Shown: piece after piece, positions 21,885-34,646 of the stretch
Layout: every line of letters begins with the position of its first letter
Numbering within the stretch: position 1 is the stretch's first letter
Assembly: GCA_021234155.1 (NCBI GenBank)
Contig: JAJEKV010000031.1
Location: forward strand, 7,764,748 to 7,828,747
Direction: 5' to 3'
DNA from: Isoetes taiwanensis
Taxonomy: Eukaryota; Streptophyta; Lycopodiopsida; Isoetales; Isoetaceae
Length of the DNA: 64,000 nucleotides
Notes under the pieces: model-generated
Told to the model about the DNA's origin: nothing
Seen by the model: only the letters and a program-made list of their open reading frames with translations
The model's database searches: none
Position numbers and translations under genes: made by a program

Positions 21885-23239
21885 TCAAATAACGCCTACC
21901 TTAAGCTTCATTTCATGGTTGGGTATTCCAGAAAGTGTGAAGTTATTCAGGAGATTTGATGTTGCGTAGGGATGATCATGTATGACTTCTTGTTCGGTGA
22001 TGTGAACATGACTATAATATGATTTTTCATGACTAGGCACTCTATAAAGAATGCAATCATTGATATCATCAAAGCTCTTATTAATGGATGACAAAAAAGT
22101 TGCATATTTTGCATATTCGTGAATCTTGAAGGATGTTAGACGGGCAGAGAAATTCAACGTTGTTTTCTATGTTAGTAACTGTATTGAAGGTATTCAGGGA
22201 TACTGTAGATTCTTCCCAATTCTCTTCTATGCGATCAACGAATTGCATTATAGTTTGGGGTCTTGGCAATCAGTCTTTCCAATCCAAACACACGAAAACT
22301 TTGCCATAGTGGCGAGGATTTTATGAAAGCATTATGTTGCATTCATTCCACCTCCTTTGACAACAGGACAATCTATTTGAAATCTCCGAAGGCAATAAAG
22401 CATTTGCCTCCAAAGAAAAGATTCTTCCTGCAAAGTCTTTGCACTAGAAGATGGGCACTTTCTATGACAGTTTTCTTGGCCATATGGAACTCATCCCAGA
22501 GAATGACCTTACCTGCAATGAGCAGTTCTGCTGCTTCATAATCATGTCCCATTATTGGGTGAATTCCTATGTTATTTTCTTCCACGGGAATCTAGAACAT
22601 CGAGTGCGCAGTTTGTCCTCCTGGATATTGAAGAGCCGCTAATGCTATCGTACTACATTGAGTAATATACACTGGTTGCCTCGTATAGACAAGCATACGC
22701 AATCCAACAGGAAAGTTTTTCCTCTACCAGCCTTTGCATCGACAAATATTGGTTGTCTGCTTTATAGTGTTTCTAACCATTCTCAAATGAAGTTATATAT
22801 TTCATGTTCGTCAGTATTGATTGTGCTCCTCATCTGTGTTATAGTATCTAAGTACTTCTGGTAGTTAGCAATTCTTCGTAATTCATGCATGACATTTCTT
22901 CCTAAACGAGGTTGTATTTCGGGGTCGAATGCCATGATGTTAGTACTATGTGTGCTAGAGTATTATTGATTAGATAAAGGAATTTATTGAATGCAATTGC
23001 CTCGATGTTTAGATATCCGTGCAGTAGGTCAATACTCATCGATATTTTGAACCTAGTATATAGCTCAATTGCTGGACCATGATCGAGCAATAGCATGGCA
23101 AAAAGGAATCGCAATTGTATAGGACTCCGTGATAGTGAAATGGCTTCTTCTGCCTTGCTACTTCAAGGTAGTTTAGCAAAATTTGTCTTCAATAAAATGT
23201 TTCTTCTATGCGATTGCAATCGTATTCTGCATGCAATTG
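21885..23239 (-). pseudogene. Helitron PIF1-like helicase, decayed
   Basis: Reading the minus strand from 23239: LRFLFAMLLLDHGPAIELY (about 23112), then IMAFDPEIQPRLGRN (about 22930), Walker A VDAKAGRGKTFLL (about 22750-22705), the segment LAALQYPGGQTAHSMF (about 22620), Walker B VILWDEFHM (22513-22477) with FFGGKCFIAFGDFK after it, then NVEFLCPSNILQDSRIC (about 22160) and NNFTLSGIPNHEMKLKVG (about 21910). These are the ordered motifs of the SF1 helicase fused to the Helitron Rep protein, which unwinds DNA during rolling-circle transposition. Several frameshifts and a short loss separate them. The 5' half of the gene lies at 44440-45600, beyond the CACTA element. Confidence 0.8.
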
Positions 23240-23269
23240 CACTATAAGAGAAGGGGTCCATTAGTGTCA
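23240..23269 (+). repeat. CACTA left terminal inverted repeat
   Basis: CACTATAAGAGAAGGGG then TCCATTAGTGTCA. It differs from the right end at the sixth base (T versus C) and in the G-run. Confidence 0.9.
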
Positions 23270-23880
23270 TTGGTTGTGTCAATTTTGGGGCTAAAATTGC
23301 AACTCCAATTTTTTTGATAACTGACGCTATGGATGACACAGCCAGATGACACAAATATGGCATTTAGAACGTCATACATAATGTCAGCACCTTTGTCACC
23401 TACAATGTCAATGGCAACGTCACCTATAACGTCACATTTATCATTAGTGGCGACGTCAAATATAGTGTCACTTATAACGCCACGATTAACCTCAGTGGCA
23501 ATGTCATATTTAAGGTCACTAATAACACCACTCATAATGCTAAAAAATTTGTCAGAAATTATGCCATATATACTGTCGGCAGTGTCCCTCATAAAGTCAT
23601 AAATAATGCCATCTGTTTTCTTAAGATCAATGTCACTTATAAAGGCATAAATAATGCCATCTATTTTCTCAACTTCATTGTCACTCGTAAAGGCATAAAA
23701 AATGCCTCCTATATTTTCAATATCATTGTCATTTATGTTGTCAACATCAATGACAACTTTATTGTCAATATCAATGTCATTTATTAATGCATTTTTACCA
23801 CATATATAGTGGCACTCAGGAATTAGATCAAGCTCAATGTCAAATATTGTGTCACTGCTATCATTAAATTTTAAATGTTA
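23270..23880. repeat. CACTA left subterminal repeat field
   Basis: Dozens of degenerate 15-30 bp units built on TATAATGTCAC / AACGTCAC, in places with GGTGAC-type inverse order. Similar units occur at 28102-28313 and 44147-44406. In CACTA elements such fields bind the TNPA-type protein. Confidence 0.75.
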
Positions 23881-26800
23881 AAATGTCCCTATTTATGTCT
23901 TTGTTTATGTCTTGCTTAAGGTCATGTAATGCGATTGTGCATCACCTAAAACAACCGAGCATTCAATTGATTTTAGTACAAATAAAACAGTAATCTAAAT
24001 CTATCAACTTAATAAGGTTCTGCAATTGTAGAAAACGTATAGTATTACATAAGATTTTCAATGGTTGTTAGGCTGTATTCGTAGATTTTTTAGTATAATG
24101 ATGACGGTGGAAATGCAATTTTGAACAGAAGAAGGTTTGGTGAAGTAGATCGTGCTGCTCGATCGATTAGGGCAGTTTTGGGCCGATTAGGGCTGCAGAT
24201 GGCATCATAGGGATCGAAGGCGGCAGTATATCTTGTAGGCGGCAGGCTGAGGCCAGGTCTTGTAGGCGATGCCTAAGCGGTCTGCTGGGATACCTGTTTC
24301 TGATGAAACGGCCCAATTATTTGGTACTGCCTAAGCGGCAGGCGCTCAACTCCCTGAGTTTGTTTCGCTGGCAGGCTTTGCCATGGAGGCTTGGTCATTT
24401 GTTCAAGCTTTCTAACACTCCATATTTCTTTTTGCACAGTCCAAATTTGTGCTTACAAAGCCGTAGCTCTTTTGCGAAGCTGTGAAAGGGTTCTTATGCC
24501 TTGTAATCCTTTATGAGCTTGCTCTAGTTATTGTTTGTTGCTTCTGCTACGGCGGTGTCTAGTTATTGTTTGATGCTTCTGCTATGGCAGTGGAGGTGAT
24601 TCATTTCCTTTGTCCTGCCGTAAATAATTCGGTTTGTTTGGCGATGGCGTTGGGGCATGTTTCCCTTCTCTGCCATAGCTACCCCAGGGTTTAATTTTTG
24701 AATGTAACTAGACTTGATTGCTTGCAGCTCTTTGTTGTTCTTGATTCTTATCTGCTCTTGCGGCTGGGTTTTCTTGTAAGTCTCTGTTTCTTTGTTTGCT
24801 TTGTTTGCTCTGTGATCAGGACAAACCTTGTGGTACTCCTTATGCCAGGAGGGTAATTCCCTCAATTTGAAAGTAGTTTGTTGTTCTTCTATTTGCTGCA
24901 ACAGGGTATATTTCAGCAGGAAAATTATTGTGTTGCAACACGGTATACTTTAGCAGGAAACTTGTCAAGGTTAATGTGATTTACATCAGACTTATATATA
25001 CTGATTATGTCTTCATTAGTGATTGACTGCATCATTGACTCGGACACCATTGTTTCCAAATCATATGCTGATGTGGAAATTGCAGTTTCATAATCATTAT
25101 ATTTGAAAATAAAAAGTATTATTAATAACATTCATTTGAATATCTCACATTATCCATAAATCAATACATGAAAAGTAAAGGCAGGATGCCATTATATTTA
25201 CATAAGGCTGTGCTGTGCATGCTTTCTGTTGAGGCCTCGCATGAAGCATTGCAAATGAATATCTCCTTATATAACAAGAATTTGCCTATTGAATAAGCTA
25301 TACAGATTCTTAGAAATGGCTTGCACATCCCAGAGATTATCCAGTAAATATATTGGAAGTAGACAGCTTTGTCATAATAAAGGAGACCTATAAACCAAAT
25401 GGATAAAGGAAGCCTATATCAACAGAAGGGCAGATAGCAAAAGAGGAGGGACACAAATTTACCTATCTAATAGCCGATACAGATTTTTAGAAACGGCTTG
25501 CACATCCCAGAGATAATCCAGTAAATATATTAGAAGTAGACAGCTTTCTCATAATAAAGGAGACCCATAAACCTCCAAATGGTTAACTAAACACCTGCTA
25601 CAAAGCCATTGTCTGCAATAGACAGTTGCAAGGATGAGAAATGCTGAAGTGAAAACATAAGAGGAAAAATTTCAAGCTCAATGTTACCTTTAACTATTTT
25701 ACCATGTTTCTGCAAATTCCAGCTTATCAGCTGGCCATAATGCATTTCCGAAAAGTTGCTGGGTAGATATCTTGATTACCAACTTTTGATTCAATGTTGG
25801 CTACATTTTATACTGCATCTACAACCTGATATTATGTATAAGTTCAACAACATTCATACTAACTATAATGTGAACAAATGAACAGTAATACCACATAAAA
25901 GCTATAGTATTACCACATAAGAGTTATATTAAATAATATTCAACGACTGTAGATGCAAGTGATACAGATGCAAGTGATACAGATCAGATAATATGACCTC
26001 GTGAAGCTGCTACAGGTGGTAATGCCCTTCATAGAATCATCACGCCAATTTGTAACTTGATTTGCTCAGCGGCTCATAAATTCTATTCTTCCTGATTGCT
26101 CCCTTTACCCCCCCTCCCAACATATGTTTGAGACAATTCTTTCTTCCGTCGTATTCATCATTCCCATCACAACAATCTGGTAAGCAAACAATATAAAAAA
26201 CATCAGTGAAGAACATGCCAAAATAGTCAATAGATCATCAAATGACTTAGTGTACTAACCACATGTGCCATCATTTACCTGAGATGAAAAAGAATTTGGG
26301 GACATATACCTGAGATGAAAAAGAATTTGTGGACTATGTCCCCAACTCATGCAATGAATTTCGCTTCTGGGCAAACAGATGTACCTAGATATTGCACCAA
26401 ACCAAATTAGGCAATTTGGAATTATTTGAAAACCCTTGAAAGTACAAACCTGGCTCGTCAGCTCCATCTGTGCAGTCAGTAACTGGTGGCGTCAGCCTGC
26501 AGCTTCCAATCAAAAGAATAAAAGCATGGTTTCTGTGAAGCTGAAAAGAGGCCATCTTAGCTTCTTCCACAGACGCCGAGCTCATCCGAGCTTTGGCAGA
26601 CTGCTTGATCCACGCCCTTTTTGAGAGGCCGAGCTCATTCGAGCTTTAGCAGGCCACTCGATTCACGCTCTTTTTGTGTGCCGTGATAGAGGAATAGAAG
26701 CCCTAAAATGTGTACAGGTAAGAAAGAAGAAGAAGGCCATCTCATCTTGCAACAGGTCGGATTTGGAAGAAAACGTACCCTTTTATGCCGCAATAGCCGG

Positions 26801-28101
26801 GACTTCTAAGGACAATCTCCACCACCGAAGATTGATGAAAAATGAAGGTCGGAACTGCCAGCAGCGCTTACGTTTCAATTCTGTTAGGGTTTAGAACTTT
26901 CAATCGTAACCCTAAATTGTTTTGAAAATTTTCCACGACCCATACATAAGTCCGATATCTCAGTATGTTGCCAAGAGGCCGATTTTCACTCTATCTTAGA
27001 AATATTCGATAAGTCTGATATCTCAGATTTATGTTGCCAAGAGGCCGATTTTCACTCTATCTTAGAAATATTTGATGCGTATTAGGACAAAAAAAAAAAA
27101 CATTGATTTACAAGGTATCACCAATGCTTTAGAAACTTTAATCTACTACCTTCTTCAGAGTTTTCGACCTACAACAAAGTTGAAAGGAAAATTCCTTTTG
27201 CAAATAAATTAAGCACCAATATTACCATAAGCCCACAGTGGCTCAAATTTAAATGATCTGTATATTGTTTGAGCATAGCTAAGGAGTCCCCTTGCACTTG
27301 ATAGAGATTTATGGTTCTGTGTGCAATGCATGCATGGTTGAACACATGCATCTGAATAGCTTGTTCTGCGAAAAAAATCCCATTTCCTACTTGCTTTCTT
27401 CATTTGAGAAGTAAGGCAAACATATCTGCAAGCATATCTGCATAATATACTCCACAAAGCAATTTTTTTCCCTGGATAGACCAAGTGTTAGCCAAATGTG
27501 TGCCTAGTGTGACTAACAAGTCCCAATTTATAAGTTAAGGCCAGAAGAACAAAGCCAATAAAAATCAGTTCAAGGATTATTCCACTTTCCCTAAGCCATG
27601 GCATTTAATTCAGAAAGAGCCTTTTCCTAGTGATGTGCACATCCGAAGTCCGAATAATCACTATAGTGTCATGTGTATTGTGTTGGATTTACAAATGTGC
27701 CTTTATAAATTAAGGCCAGCATTCTAGTGTTGTGTGCCAACATAAACTTCCTCCATGAAGTGCACAAATAGATGTTTGACATGGTGGTATGTATGCCATT
27801 CAATGAATGCAAAGGGATTTTATTCCATGTCGAGTGCCTGCATAGTCAATGGTTCCAGATACTTCGTATGCCAAATATTTGCCACAAATTAGCAAATAAG
27901 GTTCAGATCAAAGAGTTAGCATTAGAATGGTCCGGGCAGTCTGTTGTTGGGCAAGCATGACTGGCACCCTTTCCCAAGCCAAACAAGGCCAGGACTTTAC
28001 AGAGAGAGTCCCGACCCAAGAGACGGACCCCAAAAAAGTTTCCGAGGTAGCCTATCCTGGCAGTGCTTCCCTGGGGGGGCCGTATGCTAATGACCACTCA
28101 A
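23881..28101. other. CACTA interior without a transposase
   Basis: About 4.2 kb with no convincing gene. It contains three tandem or near-tandem duplications: 25296-25402 with 25472-25582 (about 105 bp, unit including TTGCACATCCCAGAGAT), 26573-26675 (about 50 bp, GCCGAGCTCATCCGAGCTTT) and 26946-27075 (about 65 bp, including AGAGGCCGATTTTCACTCTA). Composition varies, as if patched together from several sources, which is common in non-autonomous CACTA elements. Confidence 0.5.
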
Positions 28102-28313
28102 CATTGACAAAACGTGTGACACAAAAGGTGCTATTATATTTGATGCTAATAACACCACCTATAATGTCACCGGTGGGTCCCAACACTAACACTGATGTTA
28201 TATGTGTAGCAACTACTGACACTATATTTGATGCTAATAACAACACTTATAACGTCACTGATGGACAATGACACTGAGACTAATGTTATATGTGTGACAA
28301 CTACTGACACTAT
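28102..28313. repeat. CACTA right subterminal repeats, first part
   Basis: Units of TGATGCTAATAACACCAC, TATAACGTCAC and CTACTGACACTATA. The field is cut at 28313 by the copia element and continues at 44147. Confidence 0.75.
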
Positions 28314-29003
28314 TGTTATATTATCATGCCATATAAATTGGTGTTTTATCATTGCATATTGCATTGGTGGTTTTTTTCATGGCATATATTGGTGTTGGAA
28401 ATTTAAGAAGGCACGTGGACACAAAGTCGGTGGTAAAGGCAGCTATAAAAAAAAACAGGGAGAGAACGTACCTGTGTGTGGGACAGTGAGCGGACAGAGG
28501 CAGCGGGCAGATGGAGCTGCACAGGTGACCTCAGCAACAGGGCGCTGACCTGCCGGAACTGGCAAAGAAGTGCTTGCAGATACGAATCGATGCAGATTGA
28601 CAAGGGAAGAAGAAACGATTTGAGGAAGGTCGGATTTGTACAGAGGTATTGGTTTGCCTGATTTCGGATTGCTGTGTTTACATCAGAGGTAGAATTGCTC
28701 TTACAGTTTATTTCCGGATTAGCTTGTGTTCTTGCAATTGGTCTCTGGATTTGTTGCTGTGCTATTAAACAGAAACGGAATTTAGATTCCGGAAAGGTTG
28801 GATCCAACTGCAGGTTCCGCAGTGTTAAGTCCTGTGTTGAATTTCGGTCAGCAGAGAATAGTCTTGGAGTGTTTACTGGTGTTGAATATATCAGAGGATT
28901 TGATTGAAAGAAGAAGCATAGCTCAACGTCATGTGGTAAATTTTATTCTTGCATTTGATATTTGCTGTGCATAAAGATAGATTTGTTGCTGCCAATTTTA
29001 ACA
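28314..29003 (+). repeat. Copia 5' LTR
   Basis: TG...CA ends; contains a likely TATA-type AGCTATAAAAAA at about 28440. Matches 43451-44141. Confidence 0.92.
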
Positions 29004-29004
29004 G

Positions 29005-29017
29005 TGGTATCAGAGCC
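29005..29017 (+). other. Copia primer binding site
   Basis: TGGTATCAGAGCC one base after the LTR, complementary to the 3' end of initiator tRNA-Met. Confidence 0.9.
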
Positions 29018-29025
29018 ACCGAATC

Positions 29026-29677
29026 ATGGCAACCAGATTTGGAGCCACATTGCTTAATGCAATAGACGTTTATACAGGCGGTTCAGGGTTTCAGGTATAG
29101 AAGGAGAAGATACAAGAAGTGTTAAATGCAGAAGGGTTGATGGATATTGTGCAGCCTCCAGAAGGTAAGGAGTTGAAAGATATATTGTCAAAGTTGGGCA
29201 AAATGAAAATTAGTGAAGGTGAGAGTAAGACAGAAGCCACTAGTGCTAGCAGTATTTACTCTGAAAATAAAATTAGAGAAGCTAGAGGAATTATATCATG
29301 TAAAGTTGGTTCTAGTATACTTTTAAGAATGCGTGGTATGGATCCTCAACAAATGTGGTCTTATCTCATTAGTAAATATGAAAGAAAATCGTCATCACAA
29401 TTAGATGTGCTAGATAAGGAATTGAGACAACTAAAATATGTGGAAGGAGAAAATATCACAGAGTTTTTTGCCAAATTAGACAATATTTTTGCTGACCTAG
29501 ATGCGGCCGGGGCTAGGCTAAGTGATGAATTTCAAGTGTTAGCCATATCACGTGCATTTTCAAGGTATGATGTATTGTCTACTTTAATCAGAAGCACAAC
29601 TAAAGATCGTGATGATGCAGAAAGGTTGGTAAGGACGGAACTTGAGCAAAGAAAAATAGTTGATGAGGAAGAGGAGA
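29026..29677 (+). pseudogene. gag: Copia gag, first part
   Basis: ATG 29026 lies 9 bp after the PBS and opens the usual copia Gag (MATRFGATLLNAID). A TAG at 29098-29100 interrupts it after 24 codons, at a spot where copia Gag usually has tryptophan, so a G-to-A change is the simplest cause. After the stop the same frame runs on through the UBN2-type Gag domain (MRGMDPQQMWSYLISKYE, LDKELRQLKYVEGENITEFF, FQVLAISRAF) to 29677, where the gypsy element interrupts. The zinc knuckles and the rest of the polyprotein resume at 39871. Confidence 0.85.
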
Positions 29678-31379
29678 TGTGACGTTCCAAGTATTTATAC
29701 GGTATATGTATAAATATATTGACACGTCACCCAGTATAGATACGCCACCATGGGGTATGGTAACCTAGGGGGTTGACCTAAAAGGGATTAAATTAGCTAT
29801 GCTAATTTAATTATTAAGGATAATAACCTATAATTAAGGAATTAATATGTAAAAGGGATAATTAAGTTAATTATGGTTTGGGAAGGTGCCACTTGGCCAA
29901 AATCGATTGGCTAACATGGTGATGCTAATTGGAGGCATCGAGGTGGATCACTACCCCCGGTATCAGCCACAATTGATAAAGAGGAGCTGAGCGCCACCTT
30001 TGAGGAGCTGAGCGCCACCTTCGAGGAGCTGAGCGCCCACTTACCTTTGCCGAGCTGAGCGCCACCTTCACCAGCTGAGCGCCACCCTTGCCTAGCACGT
30101 ACCTGTGTAGCCAGAGCTAAACGTCAAGTCCCAAGAAGATGGAAGTGCCCAACGATAACGGGTCCAGCAGGAACTCGGGTAGGTGGCTAGTATAGGCTGA
30201 TATTCTAGGATAGCGCCCCTTTTGGGCACTTGTTGTGTTGTTTTGTCTGTTCTCTCTGTGTTTTACTCGTAGGAACTAACCCTTGGTTGTAAAGGTAAGT
30301 TCTCTTTATATTCTGATTTTGGATTTGCTCTCAAAGGATGGATTGATAGTTCTTTGCATAGTCTTACTCTGGAAATGGGGGAAATAAGGGGGGTAGAGAC
30401 CTCTGAGCCCATATATTGTAGTATGCTCCTAGGTAGAGCCCTGTATTATCCCAATAATGCGGCCTGTGCATAAGAGCCCACCGAGTCGTGGATGCTATGG
30501 AATGGCTTAGCACCAAACAAGGGACACAGTGGTGAAGTGGGGGTGGGGTCTTGCACGAACATAAAAGGCTCCTGAGACTCCTACAGTGGACTAGGCCTAA
30601 TAGCCGGCCAGTGAGCTAGGCGCGATCCAGGCCGGGTATGGGTCTGACACTCCCTGGGTACAGAGGTGTGACCCGCATGGGGCATCCTGTACTTTGAGTA
30701 GATTTAGGGCGAGTAAGCTCTGCACGGATGCGGGGGTGCCGATGCGGCACGATTCTCTAGTCCACCCATGGAACCACTGTGATCCCGAAGGGGACGCTTC
30801 CCACCCGCCTCATCTGGACGGGGCTTCATGAACCCCGTAGTAGGCTCGTAGGGTGATACCTTGAGTCTGCGTGTCCGGAAGGCTATAGTGATGCCATAGC
30901 ATGATTCGACTCATCTGCAAAGTGTGCACAGGAGGGGCGGATGGAGTGGACAACCCTAGCCAATGTTCTATGCCAGCCAACGCCATGTCAAGATTCGGTC
31001 TGCTGATCTCTTGAGACCTAGCCGTCAGTCGATCCTCACTGGAGTCTGAGCCGGGGTAGAACTATGGGTTTGGGGTGTTTTCTTAGGTTTAGATGCATAT
31101 TCTTTGCCGTTGGTATTTGGATGGATGTGCCACCCTTCGTGGTGGTTATTTATATGTGATTTATGCTGTGTGCTAACCCTTGTATTCACGCTTCCGCGAC
31201 GTAGGAGCCCCATTGAAGGCGTGGGCCGAATGACCCCTTCGTGTCCTTCTTTCGGGCATCATATTATAGATGGCCCGAAATAGACGGAGGGCCCTGCTCA
31301 TGGCGAGTTGGTCGCCATGGGAGGGGAAAGTCCCCGTATGTATACGGCCGAGGGTCGTATATGTTCAGGGAGCGTCACA
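29678..31379 (+). repeat. Gypsy element 2, 5' LTR
   Basis: 1702 bp. Has three copies of a unit with GAGGAGCTGAGCGCCACCTT at about 29981-30060, where the 3' LTR has two. Short minus-strand frames inside are not genes. Confidence 0.93.
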
Positions 31380-31380
31380 G

Positions 31381-31394
31381 TGGTATCAGAGCCG
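31381..31394 (+). other. Gypsy element 2 primer binding site
   Basis: TGGTATCAGAGCCG directly after the 5' LTR, complementary to initiator tRNA-Met. Confidence 0.9.
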
Positions 31395-31839
31395 TGATTT
31401 CGGTTACTCGAAATCATAGCACTGACCAAACCCTAACTCGCTAGTTCGGTAGTTAGGAGAGAGAATTAAGCAAGAGTGATTGTTTAAGTCTTTCATGTTT
31501 GATTCAGTGCTAGGTTAAGGTAACAGACTGTAATTTCTAAGGAAGTCTAGGCCGCCTGGAGGACCCAAGTTTCGAGGAGCCACAACTTTTTGTAGGTAGC
31601 TCGGATGAAGGCGAAAACGGCTCCAATGGATCGGGCACCTCTCAAATACCCTAGGGGGCACGTCTCCCGAGGCAAAACGGACAACAGGCTGCCGAAAAAC
31701 AAAAAGGGGCGCCGAGGTATCCGAGGGTGTTTCTTTTTGAAAATAAAACGCGTATAAACACGTCAGCGCCCCATACGGTCCGCCGTATAAAAATACGCGT
31801 CCGTTTTTTTTTTAAAATAAGTTTTTCCTTTTTCGCCCG

Positions 31840-32055
31840 CGTTTCGAACCCATGACCTCCCACTTCCAACCCAACACTCTTTCTATCTTGCCAACTATCT
31901 TTATATACTATATATGTTCTATTGCTTTGTTATACATATTTAATATTCTGTTTTGTCCAGTTAGCAGTTCTTTTAAGAAAAAGGGTACATCATGGGATTG
32001 AACCCCTGACCTTCTGCACCCAAGCCAACACCTTTACCAATAAGCCAACTTCTTT
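31840..32055 (-). repeat. Two tRNA-derived SINE-like heads in the gypsy leader
   Basis: On the minus strand 32052-31990 reads TTGGCTTATTGGTAAAGG, then a B box GGGGTTCAATCCC. 31905-31845 reads TTGGCAAGATAGAAAGAG, then GGGTTCGAAAC. Each is a tRNA-like A box and B box about 35 bases apart, as in plant SINEs, but neither folds as a full functional tRNA. Two tandem SINE remnants are the best reading. Confidence 0.5.
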
Positions 32056-32159
32056 CTTGAAGTAAAATAATGCTTTTTCTAGTATTTATAGTGCATCTAT
32101 TCCATATCTAAATTAGAGGCATGCCTTTGGTAAACCCACATTGTGGAGGCAACAACTCT

Positions 32160-32268
32160 GCCGGAGCAAGCTCTTTCGCCATAACTGCCGGAGCAAGCTC
32201 TTTCGCCATAGCCGTCGAAGCAAGCTCTTTCGCCATAGCCGCCGGAGTAAGCAGCCTTGCCATAGCCA
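32160..32268 (+). repeat. 27-bp tandem repeat, four copies
   Basis: Unit GCCGGAGCAAGCTCTTTCGC then CATAACT, with variants, in the untranslated leader of gypsy element 2. Confidence 0.8.
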
Positions 32269-32699
32269 TGGGAGACGACCTTTCTCTGCTATAGTCAACC
32301 GGATAACTGTTAACCATATAAAGCTAGTATCCCCTAGGAATAAGCCGACCGGGCACGGTAGCACTTCGGGAGATACGTAACTATCAGAAGTCAATTGAGC
32401 CATTGATTCGCCGGCCCCTTTCCAGCCGGCTTGTGCGGAAAATTGCCCGTGATTTTAAAACCGACACGAGGTTCCAAGCTTTTGCAATCCTCGCGACTTC
32501 GAGGTCACCGAGGCTTACCTCATCGAAATCTTGAGCGACGCCAACCTTTGCACCATACACGCAAAAGAGGGTCACCATCATGGCCCAGGACCTCCACCGG
32601 CACGGAAGGATCCGAGGGGAGTTTCGGTGACTAGGCGACTATCTTCTTTTCTCGTTGTAAAAATTTTATGGACTTAATTATGTGAAATAGTCCAAATTT

Positions 32700-34646
32700 T
32701 GAAATCGTGGACTATAAGAATGTTTTTGTATTCTTTTTCTCTATACTATCCCAAATGAATTTCTTTGGGAGACTTGATGTCACTATAATTCTGCTTATAC
32801 CTTCTTATACCCAATATAGGCGGTTTGCATTGCCCATTGTCACGCGCGCACACCTTGAACGCCAAATGACTAACACCGAGCAAGAACTTATGTTGATGAA
32901 GAGGCAATTAGTCGAAGTTACAAACTTATGTGTTGAATGCCAACCCTCCGCAACACGCATGCGAGAGGATGGACCGGAGTTACCTCCGCTTGCCGCCAAG
33001 CCCACCACCCCAAAGCCACTTGCACTGAACCAAGCCCTGTACCCGCACGAAGGAAGCACCGTTCCAAACGCCATAGAAGATCCTCAAGGGATAGTGCTAC
33101 CTCTTCACCATCGGCCACTTCTGTGTCTTCTGAGTCGTCTGTATCATCGGGAGAGCACCCCAAGCGCCGGGACAAGGAGTACCGCAAAGACGGTTGATAC
33201 AAACCATAACTAGTATATGGAAGAATAGGAAACTAGCCCGGTTTGATGGGAAATCTAGGGGCGGACTGAATGCGAGTCTTGGTTGGATGAAATGAAGGAG
33301 TTTGGCAAATCCTATGGCATGACGTAAAAGGATACCGGAAAGGTCGCCACCACAAACCTTACAGAGCCGCCTGCGCATTTGGTGGAAGGGCTATGCCGAG
33401 CCAAGCATCCGACGTAAGGTGCAAGTTTAAGAAGTTTGCTAAGGCCTTTAAGTCGCATTATGTGCCTCGTGCGCACAAATGCCAAAGAAATTCGCACCTT
33501 TTACAAAGTTAGAGCGCGTAAGGGTATGTCGGGCCAGCCTACACCGATGAGTTCATGCGCTTTGAGGTCAGATGTACCGTGGATGAATGAAAAGAGGGCG
33601 GTGGAGGGCTACATTGAAGGATTGGCCCCATCCATTAAGCGAATGGTTAAGGCCATAGACCCAAAAATCGATTGCAGAGGCGAGGCTAAGGCATTGAGCC
33701 TCGAGGAGGACACACCAAGGAACCCGATATCCGCCCCCTGCTCCTTACTCGCAGCCCACGCCCGGCCCACACCTTACCAACCCCGCCGCCAAGTCCGGGG
33801 CTCCTCGCCAGAACTCTTACTACCGCCCAAAAGAAAGTCACCTTCAACATGCCCGACAAACCGGATAATGTCGGCAAGGAAGTTCGGGATCTCTTACAAT
33901 CTATTCCCAAAGAGGCCCGAGATCAGTTACGCAGGGATAAGGCATGTTATAGGTGTATGCGACCCGGGCACTACATGCACTTGCCCTTATGTCACACGAT
34001 CGCCTACCGGCCATGGCCGACCTTTGATTGGGACGATCTCGAGTCGACTCTACTACGCCGAGGAGGAGGCTCCCAATTACATTCACTGGTGAGTCCCATA
34101 TCCTTGCAGCTTATTGAAACCGGCAATGCCGAAAGTCACCGCCGTTATTTCCACCATAGGTCAAGTAGACAAAGAAACCTTTTATCATTCCGATGGATAC
34201 GGGTAGTACACATAATTTTGCTTCTCCTAGAATGGCCTGTATTGCGGCTTGAAACCTTGAGATCTCGAATCAAGCCCGCCACCTTAGCCGCTGGTAGAAT
34301 CGGACATACGCATGGCCGCCGATTAACCTTAAGATGCAATGCCGGGTGCACGGTTGCCATGGGTGCCGAGATAATGGATATTGGCAAGTATGATCTTATT
34401 GTTGGTATGGAATTCTTGGCATCCGCAAAAAGCCAATATAGATCATGAAAACGGGAAGTTACCTTCAACGCCGCCGCTAACGAGCCCAGCGTAACTATAA
34501 AAGGTGACTCCTTAAACCCCATTATGCGCTATCACCATCGGCGCAGTTACATAAAGCTATACGTAAGGATAAGTTGCTTTGCATTATTAGGCTTTGCCTC
34601 CATTGAATCGGATGCCAAGCGTATAAGTAGTTGATACCTTGCCTAA
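32700..34646 (+). pseudogene. gag: gag and protease remains of gypsy element 2
   Basis: Short frames replace each other. A coiled segment with ERQMTNTEQELMLMKRQLVE lies near 32870. A Gag core with EIRTFYKVR and RAVEGYIEGLAPSIKRMVKA is at about 33490-33650. A damaged zinc knuckle CYRCMRPGHYMH is near 33945, and a protease tail GKYDLIVGMEFLASAK near 34385. The catalytic DSG is not visible. At least five frame changes and some losses, in contrast to the clean pol frame right after. Confidence 0.7.

Noticed and set aside
23340-23880. CRISPR-like array
   Set aside because: The units are degenerate, without constant repeats and unique spacers, and lie at a CACTA end where such repeats are expected.
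28403-28907. Open frames repeated at 43580-44045
   Set aside because: They lie in the copia LTRs, on both strands, and have no protein character.
31025-31213. Minus-strand frame repeated at 39516-39704
   Set aside because: It lies in both LTRs of gypsy element 2 and is only a shadow of the repeat.
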